Source: Antedon bifida (Eukaryota > Echinodermata > Crinoidea > Comatulida > Antedonidae). Taken from it: a DNA stretch of 64,000 nt. The notes beneath the pieces were generated by a model. It saw only the letters and a list, made by a program, of their open reading frames with translations, was not told the origin of the DNA and did not search any database. Made by a program: the position numbers and the translations under genes. Below, piece after piece: positions 35,101 to 43,214 of this stretch. Position 1 is the stretch's first letter. Every line of letters starts with the position of its first letter. The stretch lies in contig OY727098.1 in NCBI GenBank assembly GCA_963402885.1, positions 9,534,717-9,598,716 of the forward strand, read 5' to 3'.

Positions 35101-35825
35101 CTGCTACAATGGCAGGTTCTAGTTTAGTATCCACAAGGATGCAACGCACATATAGTTTGCATGGTGATCATCAACATGCCCATGAAAATATACGTAGAGG
35201 GAGTGTTCCTGTGTTGAAACCCGATGAAATGACATCAGCGAATAAAGTCAAAGTTGAGAAAAGAAGAATGTCTTCTTTTCGTCCTCGCACTGATGGTGAA
35301 TATCATGCTATAGATAAGAAAAAGTTTGAGAAAATTAAAAATGGTTTTTCTACTGAGAATCCTATCAGAGAAACATATAGTAATGGAAACAGAGAAAATG
35401 TTAAAACAATTGAAAAGGTGAACCAACTTTCAACTGATAAAGTGGAAAAATCATCTAATGTATCAGAAAATAACATGAACAACATATCATCAATTAAATG
35501 CTCCAATGGTTCTAGTAACAATTCTAATAACACAGAACTTAAAGATGTAGACTGTGATATGGAAAGTAATAAACAAAGTTTAACATATGGACAAAGTGGT
35601 GCTAATCACATAGAAGATAACACAATTATTGCAGATTCACAGTTTTCTTTGCTAAATTGCATTGACAGCACTGATAATAAATCTTCCCTTCAAGGATCTA
35701 TAGATAAAGTTTTTGAGAAGTATTCTTCCTATAAAGTGAAACTTGTGGACAGTGAATCCAGAGAAACGGCTTCACAGGGAGAAAAAACTGACATAGATGA
35801 AATGGAAAGTACATTTATAAACTAA
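5075..35825 (+). CDS. dok7: Dok-7 homologue (PH-PTB adaptor), complete, six coding exons
   Basis: Join 5075-5134, 5223-5268, 29057-29290, 29756-29959, 30345-30452, 32872-35825: 3606 nt, 1201 residues plus TAA. All introns are GT-AG; the first is phase 0, the rest phase 1. Dok-7 is a cytoplasmic adaptor that in vertebrates binds and activates the receptor kinase MuSK at neuromuscular synapses. The PH domain spans about residues 9-113, with the Dok-7-like segments GRKWKNR, SPIADQLTLSFYKDD and NFCGIDSG. The PTB domain spans about 117-217, with GSWYLEDL, YGTIAGGLLFEA and LMTNQAND. The rest is disordered: SQESGID at 321-327 resembles the vertebrate SDSGIA motif, ten GPKP-like repeats lie at 504-621, YxxP tyrosines at 729 and 902, and SH3-type prolines at 812-855. 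The ATG at 5075 is the first in frame after a stop at 5042. Human DOK7 is about 504 residues, so the tail here is much longer. The intron map resembles human DOK7, including a 46-nt second exon (human value from memory). The PTB Arg pair is replaced by Gln-Cys. Confidence 0.93.
5223..5268 (+). CDS. dok7: dok7 coding exon 2 (46 nt)
   Basis: It follows an 88-nt intron ending TTTTGCAG and encodes WKNRRCVLSKRSPIA plus one base of Asp36, then GGTAAGT. The segment aligns directly with vertebrate Dok-7 KWKSRWLVLRKPSPVAD. Confidence 0.9.
5269..11355. other. dok7 intron 2, left part, nothing recognised
   Basis: The start of a 23.8-kb intron (5269-29056). It contains many short reading frames on both strands and AGGCCT and TACAGTA words, but no exon-like block with domain similarity and no clear transposon. 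A minus-strand 91-codon frame at 5894-6169 has no recognisable similarity. Confidence 0.45.
11356..11662 (+). mobile_element. MITE-A copy 2
   Basis: It begins TTAA and, after a few extra bases, GAAGATATATTGTGCCCC. It ends GACAATACATCTTTAA. The interior shares with other copies AATATGCCATTTTAATG, ACTTTGACCAAAAA, TTACCTGAAAAAA and ATTAAAACTACAAAATA. It has no coding capacity. TTAA at both ends fits a TTAA target duplication. Confidence 0.8.
11698..11919 (-). CDS. lyrm9: LYRM9-like LYR-motif protein, single exon, nested antisense in dok7
   Basis: A 73-residue open frame. Aligned without gaps to human LYRM9 as I remember it, RYLYRCPR matches RYLLRCCR, NAPRQ matches HAVRQ, and a His and a Trp (residues 43 and 65) fall in register. 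About a quarter of residues are identical, and length is close to the human 78. LYR proteins are small helical mitochondrial proteins that commonly bind acylated acyl-carrier protein; LYRM9's own job is unclear. The LYR-equivalent triplet here is LLR at 12-14, with a literal LYR four residues later. An in-frame stop lies two codons upstream of the ATG, so no longer form exists without splicing. It lies on the opposite strand inside dok7 intron 2, and MITE-A copy 2 starts 35 bp past its stop. It may be intronless by retroposition, or partly decayed. The similarity is modest, so a chance frame remains possible. Confidence 0.5.
   Translation of the reverse strand: MLKSPISLSARLLRYLYRCPRTILLDTIKINIPNAPRQYMVRHASPNKSDTLLVKSIVSMVLEHWETLFDGGP
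11920..15305. other. dok7 intron 2, segment between the LYRM9-like gene and the DIRS element
   Basis: AT-rich noncoding sequence. Apart from the tandem duplication at 14507-14780, I see no feature I can support. Confidence 0.45.
14507..14780. repeat. Tandem duplication, about 142-bp unit, two copies
   Basis: The stretch starting TATGTGAACATCTCTAAATT at 14544 recurs at 14686. The match continues through ATTATATAATTAA, CAGTCATTAAATTAATG and TTAAACAATTT with scattered substitutions. It looks like a local tandem duplication, not a transposon, since I find no terminal repeats. Confidence 0.8.
15306..15786 (+). repeat. Left inverted terminal repeat of the DIRS-like element
   Basis: 481 bp, starting TAGCTTACCTGGATGAACC and ending CAGTTGTTGTG, 22 bases before the gag ATG. 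Its reverse complement is identical to 18525-19005 in every segment I compared. It includes a small palindrome, CCCCTTCAAGGGG, near its outer end and CCCGGTGCCGGG near its inner end. It probably holds the promoter. Confidence 0.93.
15809..17326 (+). CDS. DIRS-like Gag protein
   Basis: 505 residues from an ATG in good context (tcaccATGc), just inside the left repeat. Upstream in-frame sequence has no other ATG. The N-terminus has a Cys/His cluster (C6, C9, H21, C24, C27, C30, C36, C39) resembling the zinc-knuckle-like start of many DIRS Gag proteins. Residues 68-100 form a proline repeat of IPVIPP units, encoded by a tandem DNA repeat at 16020-16095. An acidic stretch follows (EPEDVDMEDDE), and the C-terminus is Gln/Pro-rich and ends in an arginine tract, presumably nucleic-acid binding. 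Its last 401 bases overlap the RT frame. I assign it as Gag by position and composition; no enzymatic motif is expected. Confidence 0.8.
   Translation: MPKMACVACGGPRATIKWDKHTKCLSCRDCSQADPCEVCVRWPPARFAALPTRAEKTSPIPESSAEAPPLPPIPVIPPSIPVIPPPIPVIPPPIPTVTPPYVGQNTSSQAPAEQQFDLSPAFLQAVAAAVRALPKDGPPPVPYMQPPPTVLLPTPEPEDVDMEDDETLVSFSDCDDSAGAPGLQTLVNRVVPAVLSYLGVDYAYKEATPLPEYKRFTTFGVRAPVRHARTSPIVPLEPELLERLESVAREPPRRPAPAEFATVFPVPPAHFEEVLRSPPIPDAAKGRAREDQGLESTRTVFLDPTAAKTEEALTACDKAARETLRVLSIAGYLLSFLADPERPKELDPGVITLLQQITGLAADQQASVALTANAARRVNLLQATDIAPGHHKRFTTVESFRSTDLFFGTFSQRGDKWAREREVRRETRARFPQKRVASQSRSQRGPPRGPPLQPAPARPTHQHVPPQPAAQATGASSSQPFRANPTRGGASRGRRRDRRRYARRR
16926..18536 (+). CDS. DIRS-like reverse transcriptase with truncated RNase H
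   Basis: The open frame holds 536 codons, but its first 133 or so overlap gag and look non-conserved; the real RT portion starts near residue 160 with GGRLREFGGAWDSL, a DIRS-type N-terminal signature. Motif A is IDLKDAYFHVPI (Asp294), followed by LPFGLSTAPRVF, then YLDDW (Asp360, Asp361), the catalytic pair. RNase H begins ITTDASETGWGGH (Asp525) and is cut off two residues later by the inverted repeat, whose TGA ends the frame. The polymerase looks intact and RNase H is non-functional. No ATG in this frame sits at the gag stop, so expression would need an internal start, splicing or frameshifting from gag. Recombinase and methyltransferase frames are absent. Confidence 0.87.
   Translation: MPHAELICCKRRISRPAIINALLPLSRFGLRTYSLARSPSGGINGRANERFVGKRARASLRSVLLLNHDLKGAPRGGHLSSRLRRVPRINMYHLSLLRRPQVRLLHSPFALTPPAVGHRGAVVAIDDDTRGVVDARGRSTPSGGSGRSTPSGGSGRVGGRLREFGGAWDSLLQADSWVCATVQEGYRIEFTATPVPGTISHTRIPSDPEMRGALLDGVSDLLRKGAVVPVDARHAPPGHESTMFLARKSSGGWRPILNLKSLNKRYIRPAKFRMETLSTILLGLRRGDWAASIDLKDAYFHVPIFEADQRWLRFRISNQIYQFVALPFGLSTAPRVFTRVVRALAAFLHRHGIRIHMYLDDWLVVAQSRDQLLRNIDFVLDATERVGFLINRDKSCLLPTQYPQYLGARINLNTCVAHPTAARVVSAQAALAGLLASSAPTVFDWLRTLGFLASFVDLLPFCRLRMRPLQIHLLAVYRPASDSIDKVVPVSPFVATHIRWWLNAKTLTAGRSFVRSTPDIRITTDASETGWGGHNN
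17339..17393. repeat. Direct repeat of a palindromic GC-rich unit inside the RT frame
   Basis: Two tandem copies of a 27-bp unit containing CACTCCC and its complement GGGAGTG around CAGCGGG. In the RT frame it encodes GRSTPSGGS twice. Each copy could form a hairpin. Confidence 0.85.
18525..19005 (-). repeat. Right inverted terminal repeat of the DIRS-like element
   Basis: 481 bp, the exact reverse complement of 15306-15786. It starts in the RNase H codons and supplies the stop of the RT frame. Weaker similarity between the outer flanks continues for some 18 bp: TCACTCATAGACT on the right matches the complement of the left flank with a few differences. Confidence 0.93.
20571..20612. repeat. 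(TA)n with the conserved core shared with 2735-2760
   Basis: A run of TA dinucleotides followed by AACACAACAGGCAAGGAACA. About 23 of 26 bases match the complement of 2735-2760, which also sits beside TA tracts in a LINE tail. Confidence 0.65.
20688..20750 (-). repeat. tRNA-like relic, possibly a SINE head
   Basis: On the minus strand the sequence TTGGTCTAATGGTTAGGAC matches a tRNA D-arm/A-box. It is followed by a five-pair stem (two of the pairs U-G) around a seven-base loop, then GGTTGGGGCGAATTTTTC, a decayed B-box. The T-stem and acceptor stem do not pair well, so it is not a functional tRNA. The best reading is a tRNA pseudogene or the 5' part of a tRNA-derived SINE. Confidence 0.4.
23014..23327 (+). 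mobile_element. MITE-A copy 3
   Basis: Flanked by TTAA on both sides. The left end is AGATATATTGTCCCCC and the right end GGGGACAATACATCT, an inverted pair. The interior matches copies 2 and 4. It is non-coding, and a short frame that crosses it is not a gene. Confidence 0.88.
23328..29056. other. dok7 intron 2, last part
   Basis: AT-rich noncoding DNA. It includes an AAT-rich stretch near 24690-24715, a small piece similar to the degenerate array family near 25080-25110, and a DIRS-end relic at 26722-26810. At about 26150-26360 a plus-strand frame without ATG reads protein-like (around LLKRFLGRINRNTSEVF), but I do not recognise it. Confidence 0.4.
26722..26810 (+). mobile_element. Relic of a DIRS-like element end
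   Basis: TTTGTGTTCTCCCCTTAAGG, then GGTTTATCCAGGTTAGCT, closely follows the outer right end of the 15.3-19.0 kb element (GTTCTCCCCTTGAAGG ... GGTTCATCCAGGTAAGCT). Similarity resumes beyond that end (CCAACACAACCATTGGTTTG against CCAACACCACTCTTGGTTTG at 19020-19039). It is a solo terminal fragment with no coding part. Confidence 0.6.
29057..29290 (+). CDS. dok7: dok7 coding exon 3
   Basis: Acceptor TTTTTGCAG, donor AGTC|GTAAGT, phase 1 at both ends. It encodes residues 36-113, the main body of the PH domain, and matches vertebrate Dok-7 with VRRERIIITD, CGIDSGHHYHG, VVCVDQIIALSF and a C-terminal helix WYHRIKHSL. Confidence 0.95.
29291..29755. other. dok7 intron 3
   Basis: A 465-bp intron, GTAAGT to TTTACAG. 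No feature seen inside. Confidence 0.85.
29756..29959 (+). CDS. dok7: dok7 coding exon 4
   Basis: Acceptor TGTTTACAG, donor CGAG|GTATAC, phase 1 at both ends. It encodes residues 114-181, the first two thirds of the PTB domain. The core GSWYLEDLQCYG aligns with vertebrate GQWKLSDLRRYG. Confidence 0.95.
29960..30344. other. dok7 intron 4
   Basis: A 385-bp intron, GTATAC to CTTTTCAG. No feature seen inside. Confidence 0.85.
30345..30452 (+). CDS. dok7: dok7 coding exon 5
   Basis: Acceptor TCTTTTCAG, donor ACAT|GTAAGT, phase 1 at both ends. It encodes residues 182-217, the final strand and C-terminal helix of the PTB domain (FKYVLMTNQAND ... FDAAFNTWL), equivalent to the vertebrate VFFLSSAEGEQ ... 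FDCIVRGI segment. Confidence 0.93.
30453..32871. other. dok7 intron 5
   Basis: A 2.4-kb intron, GTAAGT to TTCCTGCAG. It contains the degenerate array at 30559-30748. Otherwise AT-rich, with no exon-like block. Confidence 0.8.
30559..30748. repeat. Degenerate short repeat array (GTGTCCCTTTATAG-like units)
   Basis: Roughly ten irregular units of about 15-20 bp around the words GTCCCTTAATAGG, GTCTACTTTATGG and GTCCCCTTTATAGAGG. Similar arrays at 57927-58155 and, weakly, near 25090 suggest subterminal repeats of a DNA transposon family. The superfamily is not determined. Confidence 0.6.
32872..35825 (+). CDS. dok7: dok7 coding exon 6 (long C-terminal tail)
   Basis: One uninterrupted 2.95-kb exon from the acceptor CTTTCCTGCAG to TAA. 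It encodes residues 218-1201 and is Ser/Asn/Pro/Lys-rich without globular domains. Features: SQESGID (321-327); ten GPKP-type repeats (504-621); a Lys/Ser basic tract near 696-718; YDKP (Tyr729) and YHSP (Tyr902), both YxxP; proline motifs PPLPPK, APPRPAKP and PAIPPRKR (812-855). In vertebrates tail YxxP sites recruit Crk adaptors; that role here is inference. Vertebrate tails are roughly a third of this length. Confidence 0.93.
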
Positions 35826-35951
35826 AGTTCAGTCTACACTATCAAACAAATTTGATGTGCCCATATATGGACAGGATGATGTCACATCACTACCATTTTG
35901 GTCACATCACACTTTTTGTCAAACTAGTTTAATAGTGTAGACAGAGCTTAA
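35822..35951. mobile_element. MITE-C copy 1, overlapping the dok7 stop codon
   Basis: A 130-bp fold-back element. The left end is AGTTCAGTCTACACTATCAA and the right end complements as AGCTCTGTCTACACTATTAA. The right flank is TTAA and the left flank CTAA, the latter containing the dok7 TAA stop. It has no coding content. Confidence 0.75.
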
Positions 35952-36446
35952 TAAGCTTCAAACTACTCCATGGTTATCAATATCATCAAAAAACTTATGA
36001 TTACATATTTGTTGATGTTTACTGATGTATTGTTTATTGTCAAATTATGAAATAGAATGAAGCTCTGACAAAAAAGTGTGACGTGCCCAAATATGGTAGT
36101 GATGTGCCGTCATCACCTTTTTTTTGTCGCATACAATTTTTGATATTGTAAACAGAGCGTTAGTTGCATTTTGGATATTCTTGCACATAAATGATTTCCA
36201 AAAAAAAGTATGTGTAAATTTTTACTATTTTAACCATTGTGGTCGTCATGCTCTTGATTTTTATAGTAATTTTATCTATGTAAAAATTAAGATTATGCAG
36301 AAGTTAAAAACTACCAGGGTGTATAGATATGTAAATCGTTTTATTTTATTTTGTGAAACAAACAACAAAATAAAAATAATCAGCTTATTACAGAACTAAA
36401 TTCTATGAAAATATACTTTGCAAAATCACAATAAATGAAAGGATCT
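35952..36446 (+). other. dok7 3' untranslated region and MITE-C copy 2
   Basis: Noncoding. A second, more worn MITE-C copy spans about 36059-36162 (ends AAGCTCTG and CAGAGCGTT). AATAAA words at 36369-36374 and 36430-36435 could be dok7 polyadenylation signals, though I cannot tell which, if either, is used. Confidence 0.5.
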
Positions 36447-36800
36447 TTAAAGATGTATTGTCCCCCTGAAAAAATATTTTTTTTAATTTTTGTTGTTGAA
36501 TATGCCAGTTTAATGTCACATAATAATTATCCACTTTGACCAAAAATTGGATCGAAAAAAAATGTATTTACCTGAAAAAACTGTAATTTAAAGCAAAAAA
36601 TGGTCAAATTGGCTGCCAGCCAATGGTTTTTGGTGAATTTTAACCATTTATTTTGTCATTTTATAAGTGAAAACATTATTTTTTTTCATTTTTTTTCCTA
36701 TGGAAGTGATTAACTTTATTAAAACTACAAAATAACATATTCAAAGTCTGATTTAATTAATCTTCAATTTTCATGTTTTGGGGGGACAGTACATCTTTAA
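36447..36800 (+). mobile_element. MITE-A copy 4 (best preserved)
   Basis: TTAA-flanked on both sides. The left end AGATGTATTGTCCCCC and right end GGGGGGACAGTACATCT form inverted terminal repeats of about 16 bp. Length is 354 bp with the target sites, and there is no reading frame of note. Two TTAA sites and no transposase suggest a non-autonomous TTAA-targeting (piggyBac-type) DNA transposon; the superfamily is inferred. Confidence 0.9.
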
Positions 36801-39800
36801 AGCTTAGCTTATTATTATCATGTGTTTGACAGCATCACAATTTTGTGATTGCCTCATATAAATAACTAAGGATATATGCTAGCTTGCTGAACTAGTGTTG
36901 CATTGTGAAAGCAAAGATCGCTAATATCTCTGCAAAAAAATGTTGTTATCACAATTTTACAAATCATCTTATGTGCAAAAATTTATGATGATAATAATAA
37001 TAATAGTGCTTACATTACTGTCATTTGTTTTGTATGTATCTAAGTTTTTAAACAATTAGTTGGTAGTGGTGCAAATAATTGGTATCTTATAAGCAAGATG
37101 AACAAAAAGCAAGTCAGCTTTTAATTAAAAATGTTTTGTGTTTGGTGCAATAATGCTGTACATATTATTCATAAATGTTATATGTTTGATTATTTTATTG
37201 ATTTCTTGAATTCACCTGCAACTTGTTAAAAAATTGGTTGTTGGCCTACTATTACTGTTATACATAGATAGGTTTGATTTATAAAAACGTTTCTTGAGGC
37301 TAGCTGTGATCTACTTATCTGGTTATTAATCATGACGCACTCTCAAGGTTCATTCAGCAGTTCTGTAACATAAATCTATCTTTAGATACTTAATTATATG
37401 TTGTCCATTTGTTTGTAGTTTACAATATATATTATTATTAACACTGGAACAAATAATCTGCTAATTTTTAGGCTAGTAAGTGAGGGAACAAATCTATAGT
37501 CACTAATTTCACAAGGAAAGAGTGCCACTCAACTTTCTTGGTTACATAATAAGATTAAAAGGACGCTAAAAGCTGATTTCATATTTCTAATACTTTCCTT
37601 AATATAATCTTACAAAAGCCCTTGTTGTGTTTAGTTGTAAAACTATACACTCTTTGAAAAAAAACATGGAGAAGTTCAATATATACACTAAACATTGAAT
37701 AGCTATTAAATGAACAAAGCATATGACATGCAGTGTTATGGTTATCACCATCTGTCCTCCTCGACTACGTCTGCTGTGAAACAATACATCCTAAAAGTTT
37801 ATTGATTAGCATATAAAAGTCTTTATGTGCTTAAAATACAATCCTTTAAAGCAAAATTCGCAAATGACTTATTTAATTTATTTAAAAATCTTAAACAAAA
37901 TTCTGATAATAGATTGTTCCATTTTCTTACTCTCAAATGAGATCATTGCTATGATAGATATAATATCTGAAGGCTAGAGTAGCATCAACACTCAAGGAAA
38001 TCAAACTGAGTGTTGAACACTAATATGGCTGCTCCAGTTGAATAGAGATAAGGCTGTACACTTCTGTAAAGTTGTTAACACATATCTTAAACCTTATATG
38101 CAAAATGCAACCATTTTTTATCAAGAAAACTCTTCTACAAAAAGGAAAATTTTGGAAAAATTGTTTTAACTGAAAAAGAAAATATTTGTATAAAATACAT
38201 TTATATGTGTTTTCATGTTAATTGAAATAATATATATATGTTCATTAATAATAGAAAAAGCTTACCATTTTATTTGTTGTTGTTGGATATAAGAGTATCG
38301 ATTTGGTTATGTTTATATAATTGTTCCAGAAATAAGGTAGAAATAACAACAAAATAACAAAATCAATATTATGTATACTGGTATTTATTGTTCATCAAGT
38401 CAAAATAATATTGATTTTTAAAATAAAGATCGTAAATTATATAATGTTTGAAATATAAAATGGAAGAAAATGTCACAAAGAAAGAATATTTTGTACTAAA
38501 TTTGTTTTTTTTTTTAGGTTTAGTTCATTTTACATCCATGAAAATATAACTGTAAATTAAAAAGTAGTTTTAAAATTACCTTAACTAATACTAACCATTG
38601 GATAAATAATATATTGGTTTTCTGTTAGAGGTATTACCAATGGTTTTAATTTTCTTTTCAAATACCATTATTATTCTTACATATTTTATACAGTATAACC
38701 TTAATTTTAAATTAGGATTATTATACCTTGAATTTAACTGAATGTACAGGTTAAAAGCTAATGTGTAATATGTTATTAAACATTTTAAATGTTACCTTTT
38801 TCTTCCACATTTTATAATTACAGAAAATCGTAAGTGGGAAATTAAAAAAATGTTAAGTTTTAAAAAAACAATTTTATCCTTATCCTTTTATTGGCATTCA
38901 TGTATTTTAATTAAAAATTTTAAAATAACAAAAATATATATTGTCTACCTGAAAAATGATAATATAATTATGATATTAAAATCCTGTATTGAGTTGGTTC
39001 ATTGTTAAAGTTAATCTCTTTAATGTGCTAAAACGTTATTAACCAATATATGTCAAGTGTAAAACAATAGTGTATGGTGTACTTTGTAATAATAATGTAC
39101 TAATGACATTAGTACATTTCTAATTTATATCAATAACTATGCTGCCTAACTGTTGGATGCAATATTAACTATAGGAGGTAAAAATCTTCGTCTTCCTACT
39201 ATTCAACAATAATAATCTACCGAAATAAAGCACTATTCTTTCTTTAGAGGTCTAGTACATTAATAGTTGCATTGTTTTATTTAGTATTAGGACACTTTCC
39301 TAACAACATTCACCATGTTTACATGTTAGGAATAATAATTGTTACATTGTTACCGTATTATTGACTATTGCACTACTTCACCTTTGTATTATAGCATCTA
39401 TTTGAATTACAGTATTTATGTATAGACATACCTTGAATTATACAACATTATTTTTTTGTGAATGGTGTTAGTGTTATTCAATGTTCTACTCCTTACTGGG
39501 CTAAATAGTTCTACTATTGGTGTAACTAGTCACGGAAAAGGTGTAGAATAAATTATTAAATCTTTTAACTTTTGATAAAATTGGAAGCACAGTTAAGAGT
39601 TATTTGAGAATAACATTAAACATTTAGATATCTGTCACCTAATGTTGCTATTAGCACTGTAGTAGATGAATACATGCAAGTTGAAAATCTGGGTTATCAG
39701 TGTATGTATTATAACCTCATACTTAAAAATAATGAAACAAAATTGGGATTATTCGAGTGTCCAATCAAACGCATCAAAGTAATTCAGTATGCATAATTGC

Positions 39801-42800
39801 TTCCATATATCTTTGTATGTATTGATGAGATTTTAGGTCATTTTTTAAATGAAAAAATATAGTGAAAGAAACCTTATTGTAGGCATTCATCTTTAAGATT
39901 TCATTAATAGTATGAAACTATGGTAACAAATCTGGGTAGCATCCAAAAATATTTTTTCTATTCTGAATTTTATATTTGTAAATACAATCCATTCAGAGAT
40001 TTTGTCAAAAGCATTTTTTGTTTGGTTGTTTTTTTGTAGATTCGGCAAAAACATGTATTGTTTGTAAAAAGTAACTGTTAATTTGACAGCTGCCTATGTA
40101 GAGCATCTCTTTCAGACAATTCCATAATGTATTCAATGGTAGCAAAAAGGCATACAAATTGCAATAAAACCATAATAATTTTTTTCATCATTTGACATTG
40201 CGTCTTAAATTGGAAGTGTAAAATATTTTCTTAAGGTATAGATTCACCTGTCCTTATTTTCTGTATTTGGTTAAAATATTGAATTATTACAGTTGTATCC
40301 ATTTGGTTAAACATTTGGTTTAATTCTAAATATTATAATGAACAAATTGATAATTGGAATATCATTAAGAACAAAGTAGAAACTCCATATTATGCAAATG
40401 TATTTTATAGAATAAGTGTATACATTTGTGTGTTTGATCAATGTTTGTAAATTTATGTTATAAGTAGTTTGTTGATGTGGTGACTTTTTTTTTGTTTATT
40501 TTTAAGAGATTGAATGTCACATACAGAACAAACTCGTAAACCTTTAGATGTACTGTATTATTTATTTGTAATATAATATTCAATGTTTGAAATAAGAGAA
40601 TATATTGTAATGCAGATATCGGGAAATAAAACAATGAAGTCACTCTACTTCACTTGTGAACAACTGTTCTTTTATGTCTTGTTATTATTCGAAACGAATA
40701 AAGAAATTAATCTGGTTTCGGAAACAAGTTTGTTGTTGAATCGTTTTGTTCTCTTTAATCTGTCGTAATTATAGCAAACTAGATCTGCAGATTTCAGTAA
40801 ACACTTTTGTAACTAGAGGGCGCTCCACGTTAATAGAAGATTGCTGAGCTAAGACAATTTTAAATTTAATTTTTTAATTTTACGAATTTCAATATAGAGC
40901 TTCTAGGTCCTTGGGAAATGGCACTTTACATGATTTGAAATTACTCACAAGTCTCATATAGACAATTTTTAACAATAGAGCTGCTAGGTCCGCGGAAATT
41001 GAACTTAAACTTTGAAATATGAATCGAAATATCCTAAGTTTAAAGTCTTCAACCAGTCCTACCATGGTTGGGGCTGAGCTAAGACAACTTGTTGAAAAAA
41101 TAGAGCTGCTTATAAATTGCACATATACTTTGAAAATGTCAGGCCTAGGCCTAACAAGTGAACCTTGGGGGTTGCGTCCGTATCCATATAAATTGGTCCC
41201 GTGTTGAAGTCCTGCTTAAGATGATTTTCTTATTGTTATTTTATTTTTATTTAAAAAAAACATTTTGACGTGACACTTGACTGTTATGGCCAAGTTCGAC
41301 AAGATTGTGATGAAAACTTGTAGACAGAGAAATATAATCAGAGCAACGAAACTGTTAGGCCTATACAATGAATGAATTTAGTTACGAGATGTCATTTTGT
41401 TTAAAATACTTTATTTTAAACAATCAGAAGAGCGATATCGTGACCTTATATTTTACAGCTATTAAACATTTCAACAAAACACTAATCTGCGATTCATTCC
41501 ATTTGGTAGTTTCATATTAATGAATAATACGTTGTTTTAGAATCATGTTGTGGGGGTTAGTCATGTAACGCAGACAGCTCAAGTAAACTTCTGACCAATC
41601 AAACGCGACCAGACTGTTTTTCTGATTTAAGTACATGTCGGCGGACATCCGGTGTGCATGTTAACAGTGTAGTCAAACGTTGCGTTACGAGTACCGCATA
41701 CAAGTATCCTTCGTCTGCCTCGCTGAATATAACATGACTATAAAGCTACGTACTTCATGAATAAAATAAGTACTTTTTTTAATCCATGGCTACATTCACA
41801 ATTCTTCCGTTCCCGTTTCTGTATATGATTTTCCTTATTTAACAACACGACACCGCGTCGTGAATGTAGCTTATTTAACTCCCTTCCAACACCATTTACT
41901 TTATAATTATTATATACCAATGGATACATAAATGGATTAATGACTAGTAGTGGACCGTTACCGTTATAATTCTTCTTATCTTTCTTTCGGCTTTCATATA
42001 ATTATCCTGTGTACGTAGATAACGTATCCACAAGGTGTCTGTATTATTATTAGGCCTATTATTATTTACCGGTACTAGACTTTAAAACCACAAATTTAAT
42101 TAATTAAGGTCTCAACCCGGCACAAATTTGGTTTGGTTCTGCCTTGGTATTTTGAATTTTGCATTGTCTAAAATATGATTGTTTTAATAAATTATTACCA
42201 AAATAATACTTTATGTTATTATCGCTTGTATAGATGTCAATTTCGATAGTTCGGCTTCCGTACTTAGAATTTAAATTGCATGATGACTTCATTTACGCCT
42301 GACAAGAAGCTGCCGTGATCTAAAAAACCAATAGATGTGTGTGACATCAGTTTAACGGGATAGTATGAAACTATCAAATAACGAGAGGAAAGAAATGATG
42401 ATGATTTGAATCATGGCTTGTCTCTCGTTATTTGCAGTCAGTTTTATTCTATGATCCCAAAAGTTATTAGCATTTGTGACTTACATTGTATTAACTATCT
42501 ATTTATGCGTTAACACTCGTTATCTTATATTCATCCGCATTTTTTTTGCTGTTGTCAATGAAAATGTGTGATTTCTTTTAAGAAGCATCTCGGTGCATTT
42601 TGTATTAATTTTTGTAAATCGATGTATGAAAACTAAACTGATCTTGATTGGTCAAACGTTTGTGTAATTAATATATATTTCTATGCGATGCGTTCCATTC
42701 TGGCGAAGAACTTGTAATTCTGAACTTTCGTGTTAGAGTGGTGGGCCTAAACTAATTGGAGGATCACCAAATTATCCGTTCACACTCACATGGAAATGCA

Positions 42801-43118
42801 CCATCCATGCAGGCTAGATTTATGATCAATATTATTCTACAATGATTTATCTTGTATTGATGGATTGATAACAAACTATTTATAATACATCAAGTATTTT
42901 AAATTGGTGATATGAACTAAACCAACAATTGTTTACAATTGGTATATCTAGAGTATCAGTGTATAGCGCCACCACTGTAACACATTTGGATACAGGAGGC
43001 ATCACCTCTTGAACCCCGATTCTTTTTAAGCGGACTCCAGCTGACAGGCGAAAAGGATACCAGCTCCCGCTGTGTACTTAAAAAGTTAGTTTAAATAAAA
43101 CTTTATGACTGGGAAATT
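36801..43118. other. Intergenic DNA between dok7 and the PDZ-LIM gene
   Basis: AT-rich, no gene recognised. At 40890-41110 a degenerate repeat recurs (AGAGCTKCTAGGTCC at 40897 and 40974, GCTGAGCTAAGACAA at 40843 and 41072). The interval 41600-41720 and the 150 bases before 43119 are somewhat richer in CpG and might hold the PDZ-LIM promoter or 5' UTR; no start site can be placed. Confidence 0.4.
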
Positions 43119-43214
43119 ATGGCTCGATTTACTGTTAAGTTGGAAGGCGGTGCACCTTGGGGATTTCGTTTAAATGGTGGACGTGATCACCAAAGACCAC
43201 TCACAATATCAAAG
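43119..43214 (+). CDS. PDZ-LIM gene, coding exon 1
   Basis: 32 codons from ATG (aaattATGgct) to AAG|GTAAGA, phase 0. It encodes PDZ strands 1-2 and the PWGFR ligand loop. The Met-x-x-Phe start and the exon end after PLTISK match the family pattern. Confidence 0.9.
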
